In this document: piece after piece, positions 35,175 through 42,314 of the stretch | How the letters are laid out: every line of letters begins with the position of its first letter | Numbering within the stretch: the stretch's first letter is position 1 | Assembly (NCBI GenBank): GCA_001804315.1 | Contig: MHFT01000028.1 | Span: 42,544 to 84,887 of the forward strand | Source of the DNA: Omnitrophica bacterium RIFCSPLOWO2_12_FULL_50_11 | Lineage (GTDB): Bacteria; Omnitrophota; Omnitrophia; Omnitrophales; Danuiimicrobiaceae | Length of the DNA stretch: 42,344 nt | Reading direction: 5' to 3' | The notes under the pieces: generated by a model | What the model was told of the DNA's origin: nothing | Database searches by the model: none | What the model saw: the letters and a program-made list of their open reading frames with translations, nothing else | Made by a program: the position numbers and the translations under genes

Positions 35175-38100
35175 TCAGCTCAATCCTAACAATTCGTCCA
35201 CAGGATCTTCGATCTCCTTTAATTGAGATTCGATGGAATTTAAATGAGACGCCAAGGCTCGAATCATCCCCAAGTCAATTCCCCGTGCTTCGGAGCGCAA
35301 GGAAATAGAAATTGGCGCGTGGAGATCAGGAACTGACCACGAAATCGGCGAACGCGGAGGAAATTTGGCAATGATGGCTCGTGCTTCCTCTTCAGAGATG
35401 ATTTCGAATGTGGGAAGTGGTCCAGACACTGCGTACGTGTTTAGCGTCCTAACCACATCGTCATTGCGAGGCGGCGAGCCAAGCATTGCCGAAGCAATCT
35501 CGCGAATCCGAGATTGCGGAGCCTGTCCCGAGCCCGCGAGATTGCTTCGGCCCTTCGGGCCTCGCAATGACGGGCGAGGGATCTGGCTGGCTTGCATCCC
35601 CGCAATGACGCGAAACACGTACGGCACTGTGGCTCGAGAAACTCTTACCTCGGGGCGCGGCGGGAGGTACTTCGGATCCTGGAGGAACTTGAAAAATTCC
35701 ATTGCGGCTTCTTCACTCATCCGCACTTCGCCGGTCGTTTCATCGTAACTCGCCACGCCTCGGGCAATGGCAATTTGGAAAATGGCTTCGACGAGCTTTG
35801 GGTTCTCGAAATAAACTTCATCTTTGAAGAAATCAACTTTCAAAGCGATTTCTCTTGCTTCGCCTGATTTAGTTTCGAAGACATCCAATAGCTTGAAAAG
35901 CAGAAATAAAGCGGCACTTAAAACTCTATCTGTTTCAGGTTCGCCCACTTTCCGCAACCCTGCCGAGCCGATATTCTTTTTCTGTAAGTAATCTAGTGCG
36001 ACTCTTATTCCCACTGTTTCAGCCTCAAGGTGCATCACAGCCAGCCTTTCAGCTAGCTCCACATGTTCCGCGTTTCTCACATCAAAGGCCGTCAGGCTTG
36101 AAAATCGGTCTTTTAAGTCTTGGTAGGCTCTCAAATAATCTTGGTTTGCAACATAGTACGCAACGGTATGGCCTTCCTTCAGAACGACCGCGATAAAGAC
36201 ATCTCGATAAATCGGATTTCTTTCAGCGGCAATAAGAAGACGCCTAAAAGCTTCGGCGTTAACCAAGATGTGATGATCCAGTATTCGATTTTCGCCTTCT
36301 CCGACAAACTTCCACATAAAGCCTGCAAGCGGCGCCTCCAAAAGCTGCTCCTCGGTAAGACCAGCCAGAAGCCTATGATCTTCGTTCCTGAATGCTTCCA
36401 CGGCGCTTAAGAATTGCGGATTTGCTGTAATGACAGAATCTTCTGCGATCTGATTAAGAAAATGATCTAATTCTTTTTTTATGCCGATGACGTCCTGTAT
36501 CAACTCTTCTCTTGCATCCGGCTGTTTTATTTTCTGCGGCTTTTGAATTGGTTGTTCCGGTTTCTTAAAGATAACATCACCCGTTATACCAGCGATGGCT
36601 GCAGCAGCTAACGCTGCAGGTGCCGCCCATAAAAATGTGCGCCGGGACAGTGTTCTTTGATCCTCTTGGCGGTCTGGGAGTCTTAGCTCCGAACGGGGGA
36701 CCTGTGTCGTTTTGGAAACTCGTTGCTTCGCTGCTCGTCTCAGCCTTTGGACGCCGGCACCTGAAAGAGCGCCGACGATCAACCCAATGATTCCGCCGGT
36801 AATAACCGATTGAGGGGTAATCCTGCTGCTTTCCCGTGGGGTGAATAAGTTTTGCATAAAAGCATCAATGTCCGGATGACCGCGAATGATACTAATGGGC
36901 TCTTGAGAAATGGGGAGAGTTTTAGAAGTCAACAACTGCGATGCCATGAAGTCCTCTTGAGCCAAACGAAATGCGGTGGTATAAACCTCAAGGTCTCGAC
37001 GAGGAAATTCGTCGGGATGTCCCCTTAGGAAAAAATAGCCGGCAAGATGAGCAGGCCTCAGCGTTTGGAAACCTGGAACTAAATTTCGGAGATTTTGAGA
37101 TTTGAATAAGTCATTAGAGTGTGCCGCCACAAATTGTTCGCCCGGGGTGAGTTGGCTTGGTGGAAACCGTTCTTTAGAAACTTTTTCAACCAGGGTAATC
37201 CAAGGGCCGAAGATTTCGCCGCCTAGGTCGCGGACATTAACATCAGCATGATCCAGGATCTCCCAGTACAGATTCTGCCAGCGCTCGGCATCGGTAAGAG
37301 GCCTTCCAGTAAGTTTATGGCGCGGTCTTGACTCCAAGTCAATCTTTAACGGCCGAGGATGATACCATTCCAGAGAACGGATATGAATTCCAGAAGCAAC
37401 ATCTTCGGGCCTGGCTTTATCCGTAATTCTCTGCAAATAGGGGCCTGGACTTGTAGTTCCTCGATAAGCGTAAGGACTCAAAGATTCCAGCGTGTCCAAT
37501 GCACTTTCAATGGAGCGGACTGCAACGGCTTCGTCGCCCGCATTGCCGTGGCTGTGGATATAATCCTTCACGTGATCAACGGCAACTTCTGGATGCCGTT
37601 GCTGGAGCCCTTCGAACCGATAATACTGACGATAATCATGTTGGTAACCCGCTCCCATTCCAAGAACGGCTCCGAGGACGCCGCCTAAAAAGGTGGTCAT
37701 ACTAAAAACGAACTTCCTCCGTGAAACTTTTCTTTCTCCCTCCGCTCGCGCCTCGGAACGGCGTGCGGAAAAGGGATGGGCTGCTGACTCCTCTTGAATT
37801 ATTCGCAATATTCTGTTGAAATTATCATATAAATTCTTCTTGACAAGTCCGGTTGATTTTGATACGGTTTCTACCTCTTTTTCAGAGGGGGTTATGCCAT
37901 GCCGAAATTCCGAGACAATCCTGAGTATGATCGCGAGCGCGAGTTCACGGTAGTGCTGGAAGACCTGCGAAGCCAATTCCGCACCTTTGGAGAGGGTCTG
38001 AACGGACTGAGTGAAAAAGTCGAAACGATTCTGAGGACGAAGGTCGATAAAGCTGATTTTGAACTGCTCAAAAAGGTTCTTGCCACTAAAGCCGATAAGT

Positions 38101-41100
38101 CCGACGTGGATTCTATCGTGAACTCTATTAACAAGACCCTTTCCACCAAAGCCGATAATGCCGATGTCCAAGAGATTAGTTCTTCCTTGAACCGCTTCTT
38201 CGTGACTTTGAGCGATCATGAGACGCGGCTCACGCATCTGGAGTGCGGAAAACAGTAACTCCGCTTTATCCCGCACCTCAGGGCGGATACTTGGATTTTG
38301 TAAAGCCTCGCTCACCTCCGGCAAAGGCTCGCCGGGAAGATCCTTCAGAATAAGCCGTAAATGATTCAGGAGGAACTCCCTGCCAACTTCCTCACCGGCA
38401 TTCTTTAGAACGTCAACCAAGCCGTGGATGGCTTTCAGATCAGCCTCCGAGAAATCTATGCGGGAAGCCGGAATCAGCAAGTCAAAATCCATGAGCGCTG
38501 CATACCGCACTTGGAGATCAAACTCACTATTTCGAATGACACCAAGGAGGACTGCATATTTCCACTCTTTGGATACCTTGCCCGTCCCTTCCCAATCCAG
38601 ATCGCGCAGCACACTCAATGCGGCTAATTGCTTCTCGGCCGGTTCCTCTGGATGAGATAGAGTCTCGGAAATAAAACGCTGTGTAGGAGTGAGCATGAGG
38701 CCGCTTTCTAAATCAGCTATTGTCGCAGTCCAGCTTGCCTCGCCGCGAGCCCTTTGTTGGATCTTCTTTGACGCATAAAACTCGAGTCCATAGTGAGCAA
38801 CCGGCCAAATCAATGCCGCCACCGTAAGTGCAAGGAACATACTTTTCAAACCCCAGCGGGGTTTCCATCTTGTCGGTCCCTTCCGCGTTTCGGAGCGGGC
38901 GGCTTGCGTGTACGTGTTATGCGCAAAAATGCCGTTGCCGATAAAGTTGTGCGTCCCGTCGACCTCGATGTCGTAGACGTGTTCAAGTCCCACGAGTTCA
39001 ATCGATCGGACAGGGTCCCAGAGGACGTTAGACACGCTTGAAGGCTCTAGAACCACATCTTCTGCGTAGGCTTTCGGCAAAAACAGGTTGCTCAGATGAG
39101 TTGAGAGTGTGGTATATTTGTAGGCGATGAAGGACATTCCCGCGAAAAGAAAAACAGCAAGATTGGTCCCTTTTCGAAACATGGTATCGGCGGCCATCTT
39201 CAAGTTGGGGCGTAGATCCAAAGCCGGAGTGGTGATTGACAAGGAGGGTGTCCCCCAACTATTTATTTTTGATACGTTTGCCTTGTTAGACATTTTGTCT
39301 AAAATCGATGAAGGACTGGTGGACCGCTTGTCCACCGAAGAGTACCACGACGCGTCCGTCAATCCGGCAGGGTGGCTCATCGACACGATCGAAGCGAAAC
39401 TACCAGCAAACCCTGACTTTGTGGTGTCCCTGAAGAAAGCGGTCAGAGAAGCCGACAAGAAAGGCTGGATCCCCTTTGAAGAAGTCCGGCAAAAGCTTGA
39501 CGCAGCATAAGGATCCGTATGTATTCGGTTCAGCTGACACCCCGGGCCGAAAGAGATCTTAAATCTCTCCCTCACGAAATCCAGCAAAGGATTCTCAACA
39601 AACCTGCTGATAACGCCCTTCTTCCAAATCCCCTCGTTCGTGCGAAGCCGCTCGTGAACTTGCCTCCCAGCACGCACCGCTTCCGTATCGGAGACTACCG
39701 TGTTTCCTTCTACCTGAGGGGCAACACGGTCTTCGTGGAACGCATGGAACGGCGGGACAAAGCCTATCGAAAATCTTGACGGGATCCTTTTGGGCACGGC
39801 GATCTCGTCGCCAACGCTGAGCTCCGAAACCTTCATCCATTCCGTCATTCCGTTTCTCTTCCCCCTCCCACCTTCGACCTTAACCAAATACGGATGATTC
39901 GCCGTCGTCCTGATCGAACGGCCGGAAGCGGTTGTGAGCTTGTAAACGGGTTTGATTCCCATATCCAGCAGCGCGTTGATACGACGCGGCTCAATTTGTT
40001 TCGTCTCCTCATTTAAGGAAAGCACGTAATCTCCCGCCGTCACATCCACAATCGCTTTCTCGTCCACCTTCGATTGTCCACCTTCCACCTTTCCTGCGAT
40101 CGGAAGCAGCGTATCCCCCGTGACACATAATCCAGCATCATCTCGCGCTTCTCCCGCAGGCAGGCGTACCTCGGTGCGGCGGACTGCTGCGGGAAAGCGA
40201 CTTCGGAATTCGTCGACCGTTTCTCCGACAAGCACGAGACGGCCGCCGATAAAAGCAAGAATGCCTTGAGCAATGAATTTTCTTGCGTCGCTTTGATTCC
40301 CAATTTGCCAAACGACCTTTCCGGTTCGTCCCGATGAATCCACCTGAAAGACATTGACGGCCCATCGATGGTTTCGGAATTGAGTGTCAAAATCACGAAT
40401 CATATCCCGCCGCCGCTCTAAAACTTTCCGCACAACAACCCGTATCTGGTCCTCGGGCACCTGAACATAGTCTTCCGCGTCCGCCGGCGACAAATCTGGA
40501 GCAGGATATTCCACTACCGTGTCCGTGCTCCGCGGAGTCTCAAATTCGTGCCGCGTTGCGCGAACAACCCGGACTCTTCGCACTCCTTCAATACTCGCTC
40601 GAAGCCACTGTAACTCCCCTTCATTCAATCTCAATGACCCAACGAGACCGAATGCTCCGTTTGACGCACGCAAATAGTCTTCGTACCCGTCGGCCACGTA
40701 ATTCTCAACAGGATTGCCCCGCTTGATCCCATGAATCGGAAACGTTATCTGCTCCGCCCGCGCTTCAGCACGGCTGAAGTCTTTAAGGGACTCGGGTTCT
40801 CCCTTTACCCAGTCCGAAAGGATTTGTTTGATGAAATAGATTTCTCCCATCAGGGCGGCTACAGGATTCACAACGCTCTCATTAATTCCTGTAACCCGAT
40901 CTGAATCTTCAGATATCAGACGCGGCAAGTTTCCGGCACCGACAAGATGTCCATCTCGTTCAACTAGGTGATCAAAATAGTCGTGATAGTGGGGAAAAAG
41001 CTGCATCGTTCCTGCTAGAACCGTGTCTAAGCGCACCTTCTCCGATTCCCAATTCCGAGCCGCGAACAGTCTCATCATTCCCGGAAATTCTCCCCTCCAA

Positions 41101-42314
41101 CCCGTCGCTGGCCTCGTGATGGCATAGGACTTGATTTGTGACACGTGCGCTACATCTGTGTCCTCCAAAGAAACCAGATGAATGGGAAAAACAGTCGCTA
41201 ATTTGGCAGCTATCTCAGTATCTTTAAAATAATCATTTCCATAAAAGAGTGCCGCTACCCGGGCGCGCAACCCCTGACCGACATTACCCATAAAACCGGT
41301 ATCCACTAAATGGAAAACACGACCTCCTTCAATCGCGTCTCGGGTGATACCGAGATACTCAAAAAAGCGGCGGGCATCGGATGGGTCAAAATGCTTGATT
41401 GCGGCATAAAAACCTTGACTGCCCGGAATGCGCAAGATCTTGGCATTCGCTTGGGACTCACCCAAATTCAACCGAAGACGGAGGAAAGCAGCCAGGTAGA
41501 GCAGTCTTGCATCCCTTTCCATAAATAAAAGCCTCTCGTCACCGGACCTACGAAATAGCTCGTCAACAATCTCGTAAAGATAAGGCCTAAGGCGATCAAG
41601 TTCCGTGTAGATGTTTCCCATATCAAGCTTGGCAACAGACGCGAGCTCGGGTATCGAAGCCGCTACCTGTTCGATGTCTTCTTTCGTAAGTCCTGCCTTA
41701 ACGAGTTCGAGCAAGGTCAACGCGTCAGGCGCCGTTTCCTCATCAGCAAGAATTTCTCTCACCTTCTCTCGCATCTGCACTCCGTCCAAGACCGTGCGTT
41801 TCTCAAATCGCCTTCTCTCCAACTCCTCGGCCGTTCGCGCTTCGGAGCGGGAAAGATGGGCAAACCCAGTAGGTTTCGCTCTATCGGACGGCCACACTTC
41901 TTGTTCCGTTTGACCGGCCGGAGGCGTTGTGTTATAAATGATATGATCACTGACAGCTTTCAGTGGACTCGCGGTCGAGAGAATATTCGTGAGATGAAGT
42001 ATAAGATTGTCATCGAGGAAGAACCCACCGGCGGATTTAGTATCTACGTTCCCGAACTTCCTGGATGCGCCTCGCAGGGGGAATCCAAACGGGAAGCGAT
42101 GGCCAACATTCGAAAAGCCATCCGCTTGTACCTTTGGTCGCTTCGCAAAGATAGGCAAGCCCTTGAAAAACGAAAAATTTCCATCCGGGACATTGCTGCT
42201 TAATTCATGCCCCACCTTCCCCAAGTTTCTGGCACGCGTGTCATCAGAGCGCTCCAAAAAGCTGGCTTCATTCCCCTGAGGCACAGTGGTAGTCATGCGG
42301 TCCTCAGGCATCAT
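35175..42314 (-). CDS. Giant modular protein (2379 codons) with intein-type domain, internal Tat/TM segments and R-S-E-x-R peptides
   Basis: No stop interrupts 7.1 kb. Residues are numbered from the ATG at 42314. 1-140 is antisense to hicBA and probably not native; alternative starts are GTG 41897 and ATG 41774 (GGAG 5 nt upstream). RSEAR 156-160. 160-729 is an unidentified alpha/beta region (ERDARLLYLAAFLRLR, FHLVDTGFMGNVGQGLR). Intein-type domain 730-1133. RSETR 1140-1144. Membrane helix about 1158-1180 and HEAT-like helices to about 1350. 1353-1472 is antisense to a plus-strand gene. RSEAR 1519-1523 is followed by Tat-like SRRKFVF (1531) and a hydrophobic stretch. A membrane helix near 1835-1855 precedes RSELR 1874-1878, Tat-like SRRTFLW (1890) and a helical domain. 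A REP-encoded stretch lies at about 2248-2285, and RSEAR at 2340-2344. Function unknown; it reads like a membrane-anchored polyprotein. Confidence 0.65.
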   Translation of the reverse strand: MMPEDRMTTTVPQGNEASFLERSDDTRARNLGKVGHELSSNVPDGNFSFFKGLPIFAKRPKVQADGFSNVGHRFPFGFPLRGASRKFGNVDTKSAGGFFLDDNLILHLTNILSTASPLKAVSDHIIYNTTPPAGQTEQEVWPSDRAKPTGFAHLSRSEARTAEELERRRFEKRTVLDGVQMREKVREILADEETAPDALTLLELVKAGLTKEDIEQVAASIPELASVAKLDMGNIYTELDRLRPYLYEIVDELFRRSGDERLLFMERDARLLYLAAFLRLRLNLGESQANAKILRIPGSQGFYAAIKHFDPSDARRFFEYLGITRDAIEGGRVFHLVDTGFMGNVGQGLRARVAALFYGNDYFKDTEIAAKLATVFPIHLVSLEDTDVAHVSQIKSYAITRPATGWRGEFPGMMRLFAARNWESEKVRLDTVLAGTMQLFPHYHDYFDHLVERDGHLVGAGNLPRLISEDSDRVTGINESVVNPVAALMGEIYFIKQILSDWVKGEPESLKDFSRAEARAEQITFPIHGIKRGNPVENYVADGYEDYLRASNGAFGLVGSLRLNEGELQWLRASIEGVRRVRVVRATRHEFETPRSTDTVVEYPAPDLSPADAEDYVQVPEDQIRVVVRKVLERRRDMIRDFDTQFRNHRWAVNVFQVDSSGRTGKVVWQIGNQSDARKFIAQGILAFIGGRLVLVGETVDEFRSRFPAAVRRTEVRLPAGEARDDAGLCVTGDTLLPIAGKVEGGQSKVDEKAIVDVTAGDYVLSLNEETKQIEPRRINALLDMGIKPVYKLTTASGRSIRTTANHPYLVKVEGGRGKRNGMTEWMKVSELSVGDEIAVPKRIPSRFSIGFVPPFHAFHEDRVAPQVEGNTVVSDTEAVRAGRQVHERLRTNEGIWKKGVISRFVENPLLDFVRERFKISFGPGCQLNRIHTDPYAASSFCRTSSKGIQPFLSASLTAFFRDTTKSGFAGSFASIVSMSHPAGLTDASWYSSVDKRSTSPSSILDKMSNKANVSKINSWGTPSLSITTPALDLRPNLKMAADTMFRKGTNLAVFLFAGMSFIAYKYTTLSTHLSNLFLPKAYAEDVVLEPSSVSNVLWDPVRSIELVGLEHVYDIEVDGTHNFIGNGIFAHNTYTQAARSETRKGPTRWKPRWGLKSMFLALTVAALIWPVAHYGLEFYASKKIQQRARGEASWTATIADLESGLMLTPTQRFISETLSHPEEPAEKQLAALSVLRDLDWEGTGKVSKEWKYAVLLGVIRNSEFDLQVRYAALMDFDLLIPASRIDFSEADLKAIHGLVDVLKNAGEEVGREFLLNHLRLILKDLPGEPLPEVSEALQNPSIRPEVRDKAELLFSALQMREPRLMIAQSHEEAVQGRTNLLDIGIIGFGGKGLVNRVHDRIHVGLIGFSGKNLFEQFKISFIDLRPQNRFDFFTQSVQTLSKGAELASQVFQHYRELALAIILRIVSEFRHGITPSEKEVETVSKSTGLVKKNLYDNFNRILRIIQEESAAHPFSARRSEARAEGERKVSRRKFVFSMTTFLGGVLGAVLGMGAGYQHDYRQYYRFEGLQQRHPEVAVDHVKDYIHSHGNAGDEAVAVRSIESALDTLESLSPYAYRGTTSPGPYLQRITDKARPEDVASGIHIRSLEWYHPRPLKIDLESRPRHKLTGRPLTDAERWQNLYWEILDHADVNVRDLGGEIFGPWITLVEKVSKERFPPSQLTPGEQFVAAHSNDLFKSQNLRNLVPGFQTLRPAHLAGYFFLRGHPDEFPRRDLEVYTTAFRLAQEDFMASQLLTSKTLPISQEPISIIRGHPDIDAFMQNLFTPRESSRITPQSVITGGIIGLIVGALSGAGVQRLRRAAKQRVSKTTQVPRSELRLPDRQEDQRTLSRRTFLWAAPAALAAAAIAGITGDVIFKKPEQPIQKPQKIKQPDAREELIQDVIGIKKELDHFLNQIAEDSVITANPQFLSAVEAFRNEDHRLLAGLTEEQLLEAPLAGFMWKFVGEGENRILDHHILVNAEAFRRLLIAAERNPIYRDVFIAVVLKEGHTVAYYVANQDYLRAYQDLKDRFSSLTAFDVRNAEHVELAERLAVMHLEAETVGIRVALDYLQKKNIGSAGLRKVGEPETDRVLSAALFLLFKLLDVFETKSGEAREIALKVDFFKDEVYFENPKLVEAIFQIAIARGVASYDETTGEVRMSEEAAMEFFKFLQDPKYLPPRPEVRVSRATVPYVFRVIAGMQASQIPRPSLRGPKGRSNLAGSGQAPQSRIREIASAMLGSPPRNDDVVRTLNTYAVSGPLPTFEIISEEEARAIIAKFPPRSPISWSVPDLHAPISISLRSEARGIDLGMIRALASHLNSIESQLKEIEDPVDELLGLS
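35459..35572. repeat. REP-like CGTCATTGCGAGG element inside a coding region
   Basis: It begins CGTCATTGCGAGG and ends CCTCGCAATGACG, with GAAGCAATCT/AGATTGCTTC inner arms and an extra GAGATTGC copy. Its length is 114 bp, a multiple of three. It keeps the 2379-codon ORF open and is translated as about 38 Arg/Ser/Pro/Gly-rich residues (including SLRGPKGRSNLAGSG and LGSPPRNDD). Confidence 0.85.
37840..37868 (+). promoter_or_regulatory. Promoter of the nested coiled-coil gene
   Basis: TTGACA at 37840-37845, a 17-nt spacer, then TACGGT at 37863-37868. Downstream, AGAGGGGG (37884-37891) lies 7 nt before the ATG at 37899. The set is complete although it lies within the opposite-strand ORF. Confidence 0.7.
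37899..38258 (+). CDS. Small coiled-coil protein nested antisense in the giant ORF
   Basis: A 119-residue, highly charged protein. Heptad-like sequence spans about residues 30-110, with a repeated KADKSDVDS/KADNADVQE unit and the ending LSDHETRLTHLECGKQ. There is no signal peptide and no catalytic motif. It has a consensus-like promoter, a strong ribosome binding site and an ATG start, so it is far better supported than a chance antisense ORF. Its codons are exactly in register with those of the minus-strand ORF, which therefore stays open because the gene contains no TTA, CTA or TCA codons. Role unknown; such proteins could be partners of a nearby system or small regulators. Confidence 0.75.
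   Translation: MPKFRDNPEYDREREFTVVLEDLRSQFRTFGEGLNGLSEKVETILRTKVDKADFELLKKVLATKADKSDVDSIVNSINKTLSTKADNADVQEISSSLNRFFVTLSDHETRLTHLECGKQ
39127..39510 (+). CDS. Putative antitoxin partner of the RelE-type toxin
   Basis: Up to 127 residues; a second ATG at 39181 (MVSAAIFKLGRRSKAG) is a plausible shorter start (109 residues). Neither start has a strong ribosome binding site. TTGCTC and TATATT hexamers upstream of 39127 are 19 nt apart, a weak promoter candidate. The middle is mixed (VVIDKEGVPQLFIFDTFALLDIL) and the C-terminal half is helical and charged (LKKAVREADKKGWIPFEEVRQKLDAA), as in antitoxins that wrap their toxin. It ends 8 nt before the toxin gene. I name it antitoxin from gene order, size and charge; the family is not certain. 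It lies antisense within the intein-type domain, one base out of codon register with it. Confidence 0.7.
   Translation: MKDIPAKRKTARLVPFRNMVSAAIFKLGRRSKAGVVIDKEGVPQLFIFDTFALLDILSKIDEGLVDRLSTEEYHDASVNPAGWLIDTIEAKLPANPDFVVSLKKAVREADKKGWIPFEEVRQKLDAA
39519..39779 (+). CDS. RelE/ParE-superfamily toxin
   Basis: An 86-residue protein with the family pattern MYSVQLTPRAERDLKSLPHE at the start (strand, then helix with AExDLxxLP), the central THRFRIGDYRVSFYL strand pair (H-R-x-R-x-G-D-Y-R), and the basic end ERMERRDKAYRKS that matches the RRDxYR tail of RelE-type ribosome-dependent mRNases. AAGGA lies 6 nt before the ATG and the antitoxin stop is 8 nt upstream, so the two are one operon. Its stop abuts the end of the intein N-block on the other strand. 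The codons are in exact antisense register with the intein ORF. Confidence 0.9.
   Translation: MYSVQLTPRAERDLKSLPHEIQQRILNKPADNALLPNPLVRAKPLVNLPPSTHRFRIGDYRVSFYLRGNTVFVERMERRDKAYRKS
41910..41938 (+). promoter_or_regulatory. Promoter of the plus-strand hicBA module
   Basis: TTGACC (41910-41915), a 17-nt spacer, then TATAAA (41933-41938), predicting initiation near 41945 and a leader of about 50 nt. It lies in the opposite strand of the giant ORF's 5' part. Confidence 0.75.
41994..42203 (+). CDS. hicB: HicB-family antitoxin
   Basis: 69 residues from the ATG at 41994: MKYKIVIEEEPTGGFSIYVP, then ELPGCASQGESKREAMANIRKAI, the classic HicB fold (strand, G-F/Y-x-x-x-x-P-E-L-P-G-C, G-x-S/T-x-x-E-A, helix). 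It is followed by a helical tail RQALEKRKISIRDIAA. It binds and inhibits HicA and may repress its own promoter. The hicA start follows 3 nt after its stop. It is antisense to, and codon-aligned with, the opposite-strand 2379-codon ORF. Confidence 0.92.
   Translation: MKYKIVIEEEPTGGFSIYVPELPGCASQGESKREAMANIRKAIRLYLWSLRKDRQALEKRKISIRDIAA

Larger units (their letters stand above)
38916..40127 (-). other. Intein-type (Hint) domain interrupted by an antisense toxin-antitoxin cassette
   Basis: 404 codons within the giant ORF. Block A is CVTGDTLLPIAG, with the first Cys codon at 40125-40127; GDYVLSLNEETKQIEPRRI follows. Block B is GRSIRTTANHPYLV with the T-x-x-H motif, and the N-part ends SVGDEIAVPKR at about 39785. 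The C-part is IELVGLEHVYDIEVDGTHN (block F) and NGIFAHN (block G), with the last Asn at 38916-38918 and Thr next, a permitted +1 nucleophile. The region between (about 217 residues) shows no LAGLIDADG or HNH endonuclease and is the antisense of an antitoxin/RelE pair. Without it the domain is about 187 residues, mini-intein size. It could be a splicing intein or a BIL-type Hint domain that cleaves. Confidence 0.85.

Noticed and set aside
36200-36500. Zinc metallopeptidase in the last module of the giant ORF (HH and KEGHTVAYY segments)
   Set aside because: No HExxH or other complete metal-binding signature could be read.
37899-38258. The minus-strand translation of this stretch as a genuine protein domain
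   Set aside because: It is the exact complement of a well-signalled plus-strand gene and its residues show no domain character.
39127-39779. Homing endonuclease (LAGLIDADG or HNH) between the intein blocks
   Set aside because: The minus-strand translation here has no such motif and looks like antisense noise; the coherent proteins are on the plus strand.
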